A stretch of DNA of 8,446 bases from Streptosporangiaceae bacterium (GCA_030050125.1 JASIJN010000357.1:1-8446); one strand, 5' to 3'; positions 1-6,526 are shown, numbered from the stretch's first letter. Translations and numbers: made by a program. The notes: generated from the sequence alone by a model not told the origin.

Positions 1-1002
1 CCGGGCGGGACCGGGCGGCGCTGGCTGCGCCCGCGCCGGATCCTGGCGGTGCTCGCCGCGGTCGTCGTCCTCGCGCTGGCCGCCGGCACGGGCCTGTACT
101 TCTACGCCGGCTCGAAGCTGCACCAGTCGGACGTGCTGGTCAACTACACCGGGCGGCCCGCGGCCTCGGCCGGGACGAACTGGCTGATCACCGGCTCGGA
201 CAGCCGACAGGGCCTGACCCGGGCCCAGGAGCTTGCGCTGGCCACGGGCAAGCTCAGCGCGATCGGCGGCCAGCGCTCGGACACGATCATGATCCTGCAC
301 ATCCCGGCGAACGGCGGGCGGCCGGTGCTGGTCAGCATCCCGCGCGACTCCTACGTGCCGATCCCGGGCTACGGCTCGAGCAAGATCAACGCCGCCTTCG
401 ACCTGGGCGGCCCCAGGCTGCTCGCCGAGACCCTGCAGAACGCCACCGGCCTGTACATCAACCACTACATGGGCATTGGCTTCGGCGGCCTCGTCAGCGT
501 GGTCAACGCGGTCGGCGGCGTGCGCATGTGCCTGCCCGGACCGATGGTCGACCCCAAGGCCGGGCTGAACCTTCAGGCCGGGTGCCAGACCCTGAACGGG
601 GACCAGGCGCTCGGCTACGTCCGGACCCGCAACTTCGCCCTTAGCGACCTGCAGCGCGAGCAGGACCAGCGGCTGTTCCTGAAGGCGCTGCTGTCGAAGA
701 TGACCAGCGCCGGGACGTTGGTCAACCCGTTCGCCACGATCCCGGCGGTGACCGGCTCGGCCGGCGCGCTGACCGTCTCCGACGGCACCAGCCTCATAGA
801 CCTGGTGCACGCCGCCTTCGCGTTGCGCGACCCGGTCACCACCACCGTTCCGTTGTCCAGCCTGGACTACCAGACCCCGAGCGACGGCGTCGCGGTGCTC
901 TGGAACTCGGCCGAGGCGTCGCAGCTGTTCGGTGCGCTGAAGAACGACACGCCGGTCCCGCCCAGCCTGATCACCGGCTCCAAGGCGATCCCCACCCTCT
1001 GA
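1..1002 (+). CDS. LCP (LytR-CpsA-Psr) family cell-wall phosphotransferase, 5'-partial
   Basis: LCP enzymes attach undecaprenyl-linked glycopolymers (teichoic acids, arabinogalactan, capsule) to peptidoglycan on the outer face of the membrane. The frame is open to base 1. Before the first in-window start (GTG at 49) it encodes an Arg-rich stretch (RRWLRPRR) running into a hydrophobic segment, as expected for a cytosolic tail plus one TM anchor, so the true start probably lies upstream. Counting from the GTG at 49, the LCP landmarks are visible: D51-S-R53, R76-SDT, R99-D100 in IPRD, K112-x-N114, R192-T-R194, and D200 followed by R203. Cys161 and Cys179 could form an extracellular disulfide. No C-terminal LytR_C domain is present; the protein stops about 100 residues after the catalytic core. 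It lies 91 bp upstream of the PhoP-like regulator on the same strand. The family call is firm; the polymer substrate cannot be told. Confidence 0.93.
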   Translation, partial: PGGTGRRWLRPRRILAVLAAVVVLALAAGTGLYFYAGSKLHQSDVLVNYTGRPAASAGTNWLITGSDSRQGLTRAQELALATGKLSAIGGQRSDTIMILHIPANGGRPVLVSIPRDSYVPIPGYGSSKINAAFDLGGPRLLAETLQNATGLYINHYMGIGFGGLVSVVNAVGGVRMCLPGPMVDPKAGLNLQAGCQTLNGDQALGYVRTRNFALSDLQREQDQRLFLKALLSKMTSAGTLVNPFATIPAVTGSAGALTVSDGTSLIDLVHAAFALRDPVTTTVPLSSLDYQTPSDGVAVLWNSAEASQLFGALKNDTPVPPSLITGSKAIPTL

Positions 1003-1032
1003 CCCGCCGCGGCCGACCCGACTGGGGCGGGT
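1002..1032 (+). terminator. Possible weak terminator hairpin after the LCP gene
   Basis: A 7-bp perfect inverted repeat, ACCCGCC (1002-1008) and GGCGGGT (1026-1032), encloses a 17-nt loop and starts on the last base of the LCP stop codon. There is no T-tract, so it could only act as a U-less actinobacterial-type terminator; the loop is long and the call is tentative. Confidence 0.3.
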
Positions 1033-1043
1033 ATCGAGGACAG

Positions 1044-1072
1044 ATTCAGGACCCCTTCAGCTAACGCCCAGA
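1044..1072 (+). promoter_or_regulatory. Triple direct repeat, candidate PhoP/OmpR-type operator
   Basis: Three 7-mers sit in exact 11-bp phase: ATTCAGG (1044-1050), CTTCAGC (1055-1061) and GCCCAGA (1066-1072), each pair separated by 4 nt. All share CAG at the same place, and the first two share TTCAG. OmpR-family regulators bind tandem repeats about one helical turn apart. The mycobacterial PhoP consensus is two 7-mers (TCACAGC) with a 4-nt spacer, so spacing and CAG(C) core agree. The site ends 21 bp before the response-regulator start, which suggests autoregulation. The binding protein is inferred. Confidence 0.45.
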
Positions 1073-1093
1073 CACAAGTCGCACAATGGGCAG

Positions 1094-1816
1094 ATGACCA
1101 CTACGTCGAGTGACGGGCGGCGGACGCCGGACGCCCGGCTGCTCGTCGTCGAAGACGAGCCCAACATCCTCGAACTGCTATCGGCGAGCCTGCGGTACGC
1201 GGGTTTCGAGGTGGTCACCGCCGCGGGAGGCACGGAAGCGGTGCAGGCCGCGCAGCGGCACCGGCCGGACCTGATCGTGCTGGACGTGATGCTGCCGGAC
1301 ATGGACGGATTCGACGTCATCCGGCGGCTGCGGGGCGGCGGGGCCAGGATCCCGGTGGTGTTCCTGACCGCGCGAGACTCCACCGAGGACAAGGTCCGCG
1401 GGCTGACCCTGGGCGGCGACGACTACGTCACCAAGCCGTTCAGCCTGGAGGAGGTGATCGCCAGGATCCGGGCGGTGCTGCGCCGGACCAGGGGCGACGG
1501 CAGCGAGCCGCCGCCGCGGCTGAAATTCGGCGATCTGGAGCTGGACGAGGACAGCCACGAGGTCTGGCGCGGCGGCCAGCAGATCCAGCTGTCGCCCACC
1601 GAGTTCAAGCTGCTCAGGTACTTCATGGGCAACGCCAACCGGGTGCTGTCGAAGATGCAGATCCTCGACCATGTCTGGGACTACGACTTCCGCGGCGACA
1701 CCGGCATCGTGGAGTCCTACGTCTCGGTGCTGCGGCGGAAGGTGGACACCACCGAGCCGCACCTGCTACACACGCTGCGCGGCGTCGGTTACGTGCTGCG
1801 GCTGCCGTCTTCTTAG
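1094..1816 (+). CDS. OmpR-family response regulator, PhoP/TrcR-like
   Basis: This is a cytoplasmic DNA-binding response regulator, phosphorylated by the kinase encoded 14 bp downstream. Residues about 15-130 form the receiver: acidic cluster E20-D21-E22, phospho-acceptor D64 in LDVMLPDMDGF, switch T92 in FLTARDS, and K114 in the TKPF motif. Residues about 143-237 form the winged-helix effector, with the LSPTEFKLL helix and a recognition helix near 201-215, ending in the usual RGVGYVLR wing. At 240 residues it has the normal family length. The stretch around LTLGGDDYVTKPFSLEE matches my memory of mycobacterial PhoP/TrcR closely. The ATG at 1094 is the only reasonable in-frame start and lacks a strong Shine-Dalgarno. 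Phased TTCAG repeats upstream suggest it controls its own operon. Whether it answers to phosphate, pH or another cue is unknown, so no symbol is given. Confidence 0.95.
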   Translation: MTTTSSDGRRTPDARLLVVEDEPNILELLSASLRYAGFEVVTAAGGTEAVQAAQRHRPDLIVLDVMLPDMDGFDVIRRLRGGGARIPVVFLTARDSTEDKVRGLTLGGDDYVTKPFSLEEVIARIRAVLRRTRGDGSEPPPRLKFGDLELDEDSHEVWRGGQQIQLSPTEFKLLRYFMGNANRVLSKMQILDHVWDYDFRGDTGIVESYVSVLRRKVDTTEPHLLHTLRGVGYVLRLPSS

Positions 1817-1830
1817 CGCCCCATGTCCTT

Positions 1831-3708
1831 ATGGCAGAGCCCTCGCCCCTCAAGCGCTCCTGGCAGTCGCTCCAGGAGTTGCCCGGCCGCACCCCGCTGC
1901 GCGTCAGGCTGGTGGCCGCCGTCCTCGCGCTGGTGGCCGTCGCGCTCGGGGTCATCAGCATCGTCGGCATCTCGCAGCTCGAGCGGCACCTGCTCAACCA
2001 GTACGACGCCACGCTGCAAAGCTACGTCGGCCAGGCGACCCACGACACGGCGCAGTATGTAGGCGGCGCGAGCCCCACGTACTCGTCTCAGGGCTACGTC
2101 ATATGGGTTCCGGCGGGCGGCAGGCCCGAGACCGTGCTGGCGCAAGCCCAGGGCTTCCACACGGCCACCGGCTACCCGGCGCAGCCTCAGGTACTGCCGG
2201 GGCCCCAGGTTCCGGCCAGCCCAGCCTGGCTGACGGCGAACAACGGCAATTTTGTGACCGTTCCGGCCGTGTCGGGCGGCGGCCGCTGGCGCCTGCTGGT
2301 CGAGGCGGTCTCGTTCGAGAGCCCGAGCGGGGTCACGAACGGCAGCGTGATCGTGGCGGTGGATGTCACGAGCGTCTACGGCGCGATCAGCCAGCTGACG
2401 TCCCTCGACGTGATCGTCAGCGCGCTGCTGCTGCTCGTCATCCTCATCGTCGGGATCGCGGTGGTCCGGGCCAGCCTGCGCCCGCTGACCGACATCGAGA
2501 AGACGGCGGGAGCCATCGCCAAGGGCGACCTGACCCGCCGGGTGCCCGATCTGGACCCTCGAACCGAGGTCGGACGGCTGGCCCAGTCGCTCAACGCCAT
2601 GCTCTCGCAGATCGAGGCGGCCTTTGACGCCCGGGCGGAGTCGGAGTTTTCCGCCCGGCGCTCCGAGCAGCGGATGCGCCAGTTCGTCGCCGACGCCAGC
2701 CACGAGCTGCGGACCCCGCTCACCGCGATCCGGGGTTACGCCGAGTACTACCGGCAGCGCGGCGGGCTGGACGAGATCCCCGGCGGCCCGGCGCGGCCCG
2801 CTCTGGGCAACGGCGCCGATGCCGCCGCGCCGGAACGCTGGCCGGCCGAGCCGAGCCATCAGGCGAACGGGCCGCTCGGGCGGGCCGAGATGGACCGGAT
2901 CATGCAGCGGGTGGAGCAGGAGTCGTCCCGGATGGGCGTGCTGGTCGAGGACATGCTGCTGCTGGCCCGGCTGGACCAGCAGCGGCCGCTGGAGCGGGGC
3001 ACGGTGGACATGCTGACGCTGGCCGCCGACGCGGTCAACGACGCCCGGGTGATCGCGCCCGGCCGCAGCATCAACCTCACGGTGGGCTCCGGCGCCGCGC
3101 TGCTCGTGGTCGGAGACGAGGTCAGGCTCCGTCAGGTGGTCGGCAACCTGATGAGCAACGCGCTGAACCACACGCCCGAGGGGACCCCGATCGATGCCCG
3201 GGTCCGGCTGGGCGACCTGGACGAGTGGCGCATCGCGGCGGCGAACGCGGGCCGGGCCGAGATAGCGGCCGCCCGCCCGAGCGTCCGGCCCACCCCGGCC
3301 GTGGTCTTCGAGGTGGCCGACCGCGGCCCGGGGCTGACGCCGGAGCAGGCCGAGCACGTGTTCGAGCGGTTCTACCGGGGCGACCAGGCCCGGACCAGGA
3401 AGGCGGGAGGCACCGGCCTCGGCCTGGCCATCGTGGCCGCGCTGGTGGCCGCCCACGGCGGCGCCGTGTGGGTGGAGTCCCCGCCGGGCGGCGGCGCCAC
3501 GTTCCACATCGCGATCCCGCTGGCGCCGGAGGCCAGGAACAGCGGGCCGGAACCCGAAGACGCCACCGACCCCGGCGGCGCCCTGCCCCCGGCCTTAGCC
3601 GGGCCCCGCTGGCGAACCTCCGGTCAAACACGGCGGGAGGAGGCGTCCCCGGGCCCCCTCCCCCCGGCGCCGCCCCCTCCGCCGCCTCCCCCCGCGACGG
3701 GCGGGTGA
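1831..3708 (+). CDS. Membrane sensor histidine kinase, PhoR/TrcS-like
   Basis: Partner kinase of the preceding regulator (14-bp gap, same operon). Layout: short basic cytosolic tail (RTPLRVRLV), TM1 about 28-48, extracytoplasmic sensor region about 51-190, TM2 about 193-213, HAMP about 214-266, DHp with phospho-acceptor H291 in SHELRTPL, then the ATPase domain with N box (N443 in NLMSNALNHT), G1 (D497-RGPG), F box (F511-ERFYR) and G2 (G527-TGLGLA). The TM-HAMP-DHp part strongly resembles mycobacterial PhoR. At 625 residues it is longer than usual (about 450-500) for three reasons: an extended loop after the H-box helix (about 312-349), an Ala/Arg-rich loop before G1 (about 461-489), and a 60-residue Pro-rich tail ending in a run of prolines. 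No catalytic residue is missing. The start at ATG 1831 has no clear ribosome site, so coupling to the upstream gene is likely. The signal sensed is unknown. Confidence 0.95.
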   Translation: MAEPSPLKRSWQSLQELPGRTPLRVRLVAAVLALVAVALGVISIVGISQLERHLLNQYDATLQSYVGQATHDTAQYVGGASPTYSSQGYVIWVPAGGRPETVLAQAQGFHTATGYPAQPQVLPGPQVPASPAWLTANNGNFVTVPAVSGGGRWRLLVEAVSFESPSGVTNGSVIVAVDVTSVYGAISQLTSLDVIVSALLLLVILIVGIAVVRASLRPLTDIEKTAGAIAKGDLTRRVPDLDPRTEVGRLAQSLNAMLSQIEAAFDARAESEFSARRSEQRMRQFVADASHELRTPLTAIRGYAEYYRQRGGLDEIPGGPARPALGNGADAAAPERWPAEPSHQANGPLGRAEMDRIMQRVEQESSRMGVLVEDMLLLARLDQQRPLERGTVDMLTLAADAVNDARVIAPGRSINLTVGSGAALLVVGDEVRLRQVVGNLMSNALNHTPEGTPIDARVRLGDLDEWRIAAANAGRAEIAAARPSVRPTPAVVFEVADRGPGLTPEQAEHVFERFYRGDQARTRKAGGTGLGLAIVAALVAAHGGAVWVESPPGGGATFHIAIPLAPEARNSGPEPEDATDPGGALPPALAGPRWRTSGQTRREEASPGPLPPAPPPPPPPPATGG

Positions 3709-3722
3709 AACCCGCCGCGTCG
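3695..3722. terminator. Hairpin between convergent genes, likely bidirectional terminator
   Basis: GGCGGGT (3700-3706) and ACCCGCC (3710-3716) pair around a GAA loop. CGACG (3695-3699) and CGTCG (3718-3722) extend the stem to 12 bp with a single bulged G at 3717. It sits exactly between the kinase and the convergent oxidoreductase, and it contains the kinase stop codon (3706-3708). No T-tract follows on either strand, so it is a U-less type if it terminates. Symmetry means it would serve both directions. Confidence 0.6.
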
Positions 3723-4847
3723 TTAGCGCAGCACCACCCGGACCTCGTGGATGAAGTTGGCCGCGTAGCCGAGGCGGTTCCATTCCGGCTGCTCCGGCTG
3801 GACATCCCCGGCCAGGTCCGCCGCCCGGGCGCGGATCCTGGTCCCCCCCGCTCGCAGGCCGCTGGCCAGGAACTCCCACTGCTGCCAGCCGTGCGCAGCC
3901 GGCTCGCCGACCAGCCGCGCCTTCCGCCACGGGCCGTCGGCCACGCTCACCTCGACCCGGGCGACGGGGGCCGCGCCGGACCAGGCCAGGCCGCGGACGA
4001 TCACGCCTCCGACCGGGAGTTCCTGGCCGTCGCCCGGCCGGGTGATGACGGCGCGAACCTTCTGCAGCCGCACCGGCTCCCGGGCGGCGACGCCGCCCCG
4101 GTCCCACTCGTAGACGTAGTGATTGGCCTGGAAGTAGCCGTCGAACGGCTCCGCCACCGCGCGGATGCCGGTGAGCCATTTGACCGAGGCGACCGCGTAC
4201 CAGCCGGGGACGACCAGCCGGACCGGGTAGCCGTGGCGCACCGCCAGCGGCCGCCCGTTCATCAGGTACGCGAGCAGCGCGCCCGATTCGAGTGCGTCGC
4301 GGACGGTGAGGCTGCGCTCGAACCGGATCTGGCCCGGCGCGCCGTCCACCTGACCGTGATCGGCCCCGGTGAAGATGACCTCCCTCGCGCCGTCCTCGAT
4401 GCCCGCCAGGTCGAGGACGTCCGCCAGGCGCGCCCCGGTCCACTCGGCGGTGCCGACGGCACCGCCTTCCCATTGCACGCCGGGGGTCGGCGGCCGGAAC
4501 CGCGCGCGCCCGTTCCCGGCGCATTCGAGCGTGACCTCGACCGCCTGCGCGGGCAGCCGGGTCAGCTCGGCCAGGCTCAGGCTCAGCGGCCGGCGCACCA
4601 GGCCGCCGACGTCGAGCCGCCACGCCGCCTCGTCGAGCACCGGGAGCGGAAAATGGCTGCGCCGGAAGAACCGCGCCGTCGGCGTGACCTCCCGGCCGAG
4701 ATCGGCGGGGCGCGTCTCGCAGTTCAACGATTCCGCCTGGTGCACGATGAGCCCGGCCTGGGCGGCGATGTCGCGCTCATGCCGGGTGTCGGCCTCGGGC
4801 GCCGCCCGGTCCGCGGAGCGCGCCGGCCCGAGATTCAGGATGGTCAT
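3723..4847 (-). CDS. Sulfite-oxidase-family molybdopterin-dependent oxidoreductase
   Basis: Members bind a Mo-molybdopterin centre and oxidise sulfite or related substrates. From the ATG at 4847 (374 residues), the Mo-binding domain spans about 30-255, with the Mo-ligand Cys109 in LECAGNGR and the pterin/active-site signature RHGYPVRLVVPGWYA followed by VKWL. The remainder is the Ig-like Mo-co dimerisation domain, from about 257 to the end (LQKVRAV...VRVVLR). There is no Tat or Sec signal and no haem domain, so a cytoplasmic enzyme with an unknown electron acceptor is likely. Start choice: AAGGGG (4854-4859) lies 6 nt before ATG 4847, a good ribosome site. An in-frame ATG at 4886 would add 13 Arg-rich residues but has only a weak AGGTG in front. 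The gene converges on the histidine kinase and lies about 140 bp downstream of the fructosamine-kinase-like gene. True sulfite specificity is not provable here. Confidence 0.92.
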   Translation of the reverse strand: MTILNLGPARSADRAAPEADTRHERDIAAQAGLIVHQAESLNCETRPADLGREVTPTARFFRRSHFPLPVLDEAAWRLDVGGLVRRPLSLSLAELTRLPAQAVEVTLECAGNGRARFRPPTPGVQWEGGAVGTAEWTGARLADVLDLAGIEDGAREVIFTGADHGQVDGAPGQIRFERSLTVRDALESGALLAYLMNGRPLAVRHGYPVRLVVPGWYAVASVKWLTGIRAVAEPFDGYFQANHYVYEWDRGGVAAREPVRLQKVRAVITRPGDGQELPVGGVIVRGLAWSGAAPVARVEVSVADGPWRKARLVGEPAAHGWQQWEFLASGLRAGGTRIRARAADLAGDVQPEQPEWNRLGYAANFIHEVRVVLR

Positions 4848-4888
4848 GACCAGCCCCTTGCCGTGAGGTCGCCGTCGAGCCTGCATCC

Positions 4889-4919
4889 TATCACACCTAT
4901 CGGAATTATCGACAAATAA
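4889..4919 (-). promoter_or_regulatory. AT-rich upstream region of the oxidoreductase with GATA repeats and candidate -10
   Basis: Read on the minus strand, this short A/T-rich island carries GATA three times at exact 9-nt spacing (TATC on the plus strand at 4889-4892, 4898-4901, 4907-4910). An overlapping inverted repeat has arms TTAT and ATAA (4906-4919). GATAAT (plus 4905-4910) matches a -10 hexamer at 5 of 6 positions; no convincing -35 is seen. Transcription from it would begin near 4897 and favour the ATG at 4847. The operator function is inferred. Confidence 0.4.
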
Positions 4920-4967
4920 CGCTCCGTCGCCTTCCCTCGCGTTCCGTCCGGCCGGACTGGCTGCCTT

Positions 4968-4982
4968 GGGCGGCCGGCGCCC
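4968..4982 (-). terminator. Possible terminator hairpin after the fructosamine-kinase-like gene
   Basis: Arms GGGCG (4968-4972) and CGCCC (4978-4982) with a 5-nt loop start 6 nt beyond the stop codon of the minus-strand gene. A 12-bp perfect palindrome, GTCCGG/CCGGAC (4946-4957), follows. No T-tract is present. Weak support, but the pair could separate the phosphatase/kinase operon from the oxidoreductase gene. Confidence 0.3.
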
Positions 4983-4988
4983 GCTCAG

Positions 4989-5900
4989 TCATGATGTTAT
5001 GCGCAGCGCGGCGCGGGCCGCCTCCAGCGCCGCCGCGCGGTACGCCGCGCCGAACAGGCAGACGTGCACGAGCAGCGGATGCAGCTGGTGCAGCGGCACC
5101 CGGTCCCGCCAGCCCGCCGCGAGCGGCCCGGCCTCCTGGTAGCACGCGATGATGCGGGCCAGGAACGGCGCGCCGAACAGGGCCAGCATGGCCAGGTCGG
5201 TCTCCCGGTGCCCGCCGTGGGCGGCCGGGTCGATCAGCCAGCCCCGGCCGCCGGACCACAGGACGTTGCCGCTCCAGCAGTCGCCGTGGATCCGGCTCGG
5301 CGCCTCGGCGGGCCCGGCGATGTCCTCGGCCCGCGCGGCCACGGCCTCGACCAGCCGGACGTCCGCCCCGGTCAGGGTGCCCGCGTCCCTGGCGATGCGG
5401 GCGTAGGGCAGCAGGCGTTCTTCGGCGTACCACCGCGGCCAGGAGCGGCCGGCCCGGTTGGACAGCGGCAGCCCGGCGATGGATCCCGGCCACGGCGCGC
5501 CGAACGTCTCAGGTCCCGCGGCGTGCATCCGGGCCAGGTCACGGCCGAACCGCTCCGCGGCCTGACGGCCTGGCGCCTCCTGCGGCAGCCAGGAGATCAC
5601 CAGCGCCGCGTCGTCCCAGCCGAGGACCTCGGGAACCGGCACCGCTGCTGCCTCGCCGAGCCAGCGAAGGCCGAGCGCCTCCGCCTCGAAGCCGGCCGTG
5701 TCGCCAGCCATGCCGCCGGCCGAGGCGCCGCCGGCCCAGGCGCCGCCGAGCTTGGCGAAGACGACCCGGCCGCCGGCCAGCGTGGCACGGTAGTGCCGGA
5801 CGCCGTGCTGCCCGCCGATGGCCTGGCACTCGGTGACGGCCGCGGCGAGCAGCCGCTCCAGCCGCTGCCGGGCCAGGGGATCGGTCCATCCGTCGGTCAA
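4989..5900 (-). CDS. Fructosamine/ribulosamine 3-kinase family protein
   Basis: Family enzymes phosphorylate the 3-hydroxyl of ketoamine sugar adducts on protein lysines or free amines. The product is unstable and falls off, repairing glycation. The 303-residue protein shows the aminoglycoside-phosphotransferase-like fold: a candidate ATP-contacting Lys50 (VVFAK), FEAEALGLRWL (71-81), catalytic loop HGDCWSGN (205-212; D207, N212), and metal-binding D224 in LIDPAAHGGHRETDLAM, a wording typical of this family. A Gly/Ala-rich loop (about 52-70) is longer than usual. The start is TTG at 5900, whose first bases overlap the TGA of the upstream phosphatase (TTGA, 5897-5900), giving strong expectation of translational coupling; no Shine-Dalgarno stands out and no nearby ATG offers an alternative. 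Bacterial homologues characterised so far mostly prefer ribulosamines/erythrulosamines, so that is the likelier substrate. Confidence 0.92.
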   Translation of the reverse strand: MTDGWTDPLARQRLERLLAAAVTECQAIGGQHGVRHYRATLAGGRVVFAKLGGAWAGGASAGGMAGDTAGFEAEALGLRWLGEAAAVPVPEVLGWDDAALVISWLPQEAPGRQAAERFGRDLARMHAAGPETFGAPWPGSIAGLPLSNRAGRSWPRWYAEERLLPYARIARDAGTLTGADVRLVEAVAARAEDIAGPAEAPSRIHGDCWSGNVLWSGGRGWLIDPAAHGGHRETDLAMLALFGAPFLARIIACYQEAGPLAAGWRDRVPLHQLHPLLVHVCLFGAAYRAAALEAARAALRITS

Positions 5901-6526
5901 TCCGATGGCCCCGGTGCCGCCGACCCGTCCGCCAGCACCCGTCCGAGCCGGCCGGCCAGGCCGCGGGCGGCGGGCAGGATCAGGTCGAAGACCAGCGCGT
6001 ACTCCTGCGGCCCGCCGCCGTACGGATCCGGAACCTCCAGGTCGGTCCCGTCGCCACTCATGTAGCCGCCCATGTCTGCGCTCATGTCGCCGCTCCCATC
6101 GCCGCTCCCGGCCAGCGCGGGGTCGAAGGCGCGGAACATCGCCGTCCGCTCGGCGGCCTCCCGGTCGGGAGCCATCCGCCGCAGCCGGGCCAGGTTCGTG
6201 TCGTCCATGGCCAGCACCAGGTCATAGCGCCGGAACCAGGACCGGTCGAACTGCCGGGCCCGGTGCCGGGAACCGTCGTAACCGTGCCGGGACAGCTCCG
6301 CCCTGGCCCTGCCGTCCATGGGACCGCCCACGTGCCAGTCCCCCGTGCCCGCGCTGTCCACCTCGACCCGCCCGGACAGGCCCGCGCGGTCGAGCTCGGC
6401 CCGCAGGACCACCTCGGCCATGGGCGACCGGCAGATGTTGCCCAGGCATACCAGGCAGACCCGGTACGTCCCGGACGCGCGTCTGGGTGCCGGGACGTTC
6501 ACCGCGGCACCACCGTGATCGGACAT
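5897..6526 (-). CDS. Low-molecular-weight protein tyrosine phosphatase family, with low-complexity insert
   Basis: Cytoplasmic Cys-based phosphatase. Counting from ATG 6526 (209 residues), the P-loop C27-LGNIC-R33-S sits near the N-terminus after a β-strand (YRVCLV), followed by D-SAGT (58-61). The catalytic acid is D167 in DPYGGG. Usual family length is about 150-165; the excess comes from a roughly 20-residue N-terminal tail and a Gly/Asp/Ser/Met-rich insert (about 140-161) just before the DP loop. Alternative starts: GTG at 6502, preceded by GGTGGTG at suitable distance, or a longer form from GTG 6583 that would run into the divergent gene and is unlikely. It forms a 4-nt overlap with the fructosamine-kinase-like gene. 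LMW phosphatases of this context can remove phosphate from ribulosamine 5-phosphates, so a sugar-adduct phosphatase role is more likely than protein tyrosine signalling. Confidence 0.93.
   Translation of the reverse strand: MSDHGGAAVNVPAPRRASGTYRVCLVCLGNICRSPMAEVVLRAELDRAGLSGRVEVDSAGTGDWHVGGPMDGRARAELSRHGYDGSRHRARQFDRSWFRRYDLVLAMDDTNLARLRRMAPDREAAERTAMFRAFDPALAGSGDGSGDMSADMGGYMSGDGTDLEVPDPYGGGPQEYALVFDLILPAARGLAGRLGRVLADGSAAPGPSD

Noticed and set aside
1813..3507. 564-codon minus-strand open frame opposite the histidine kinase
   Set aside because: A shadow of the kinase gene: Arg/His/Gln-rich low-complexity product, while the plus strand carries every kinase box.
3225..4919. 564-codon plus-strand open frame across the kinase end and the oxidoreductase
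   Set aside because: It is antisense to the clearly conserved molybdoenzyme and out of frame with the kinase; the Arg/Pro/Gly-rich product has no recognisable motif and arises from high GC.
5064..6065. 333-codon plus-strand open frame opposite the kinase/phosphatase pair, and the 433-codon frame at 5818-7119
   Set aside because: Both cross the boundaries of well-supported genes on the other strand or in another frame and encode Arg/Pro-rich sequence without domains.
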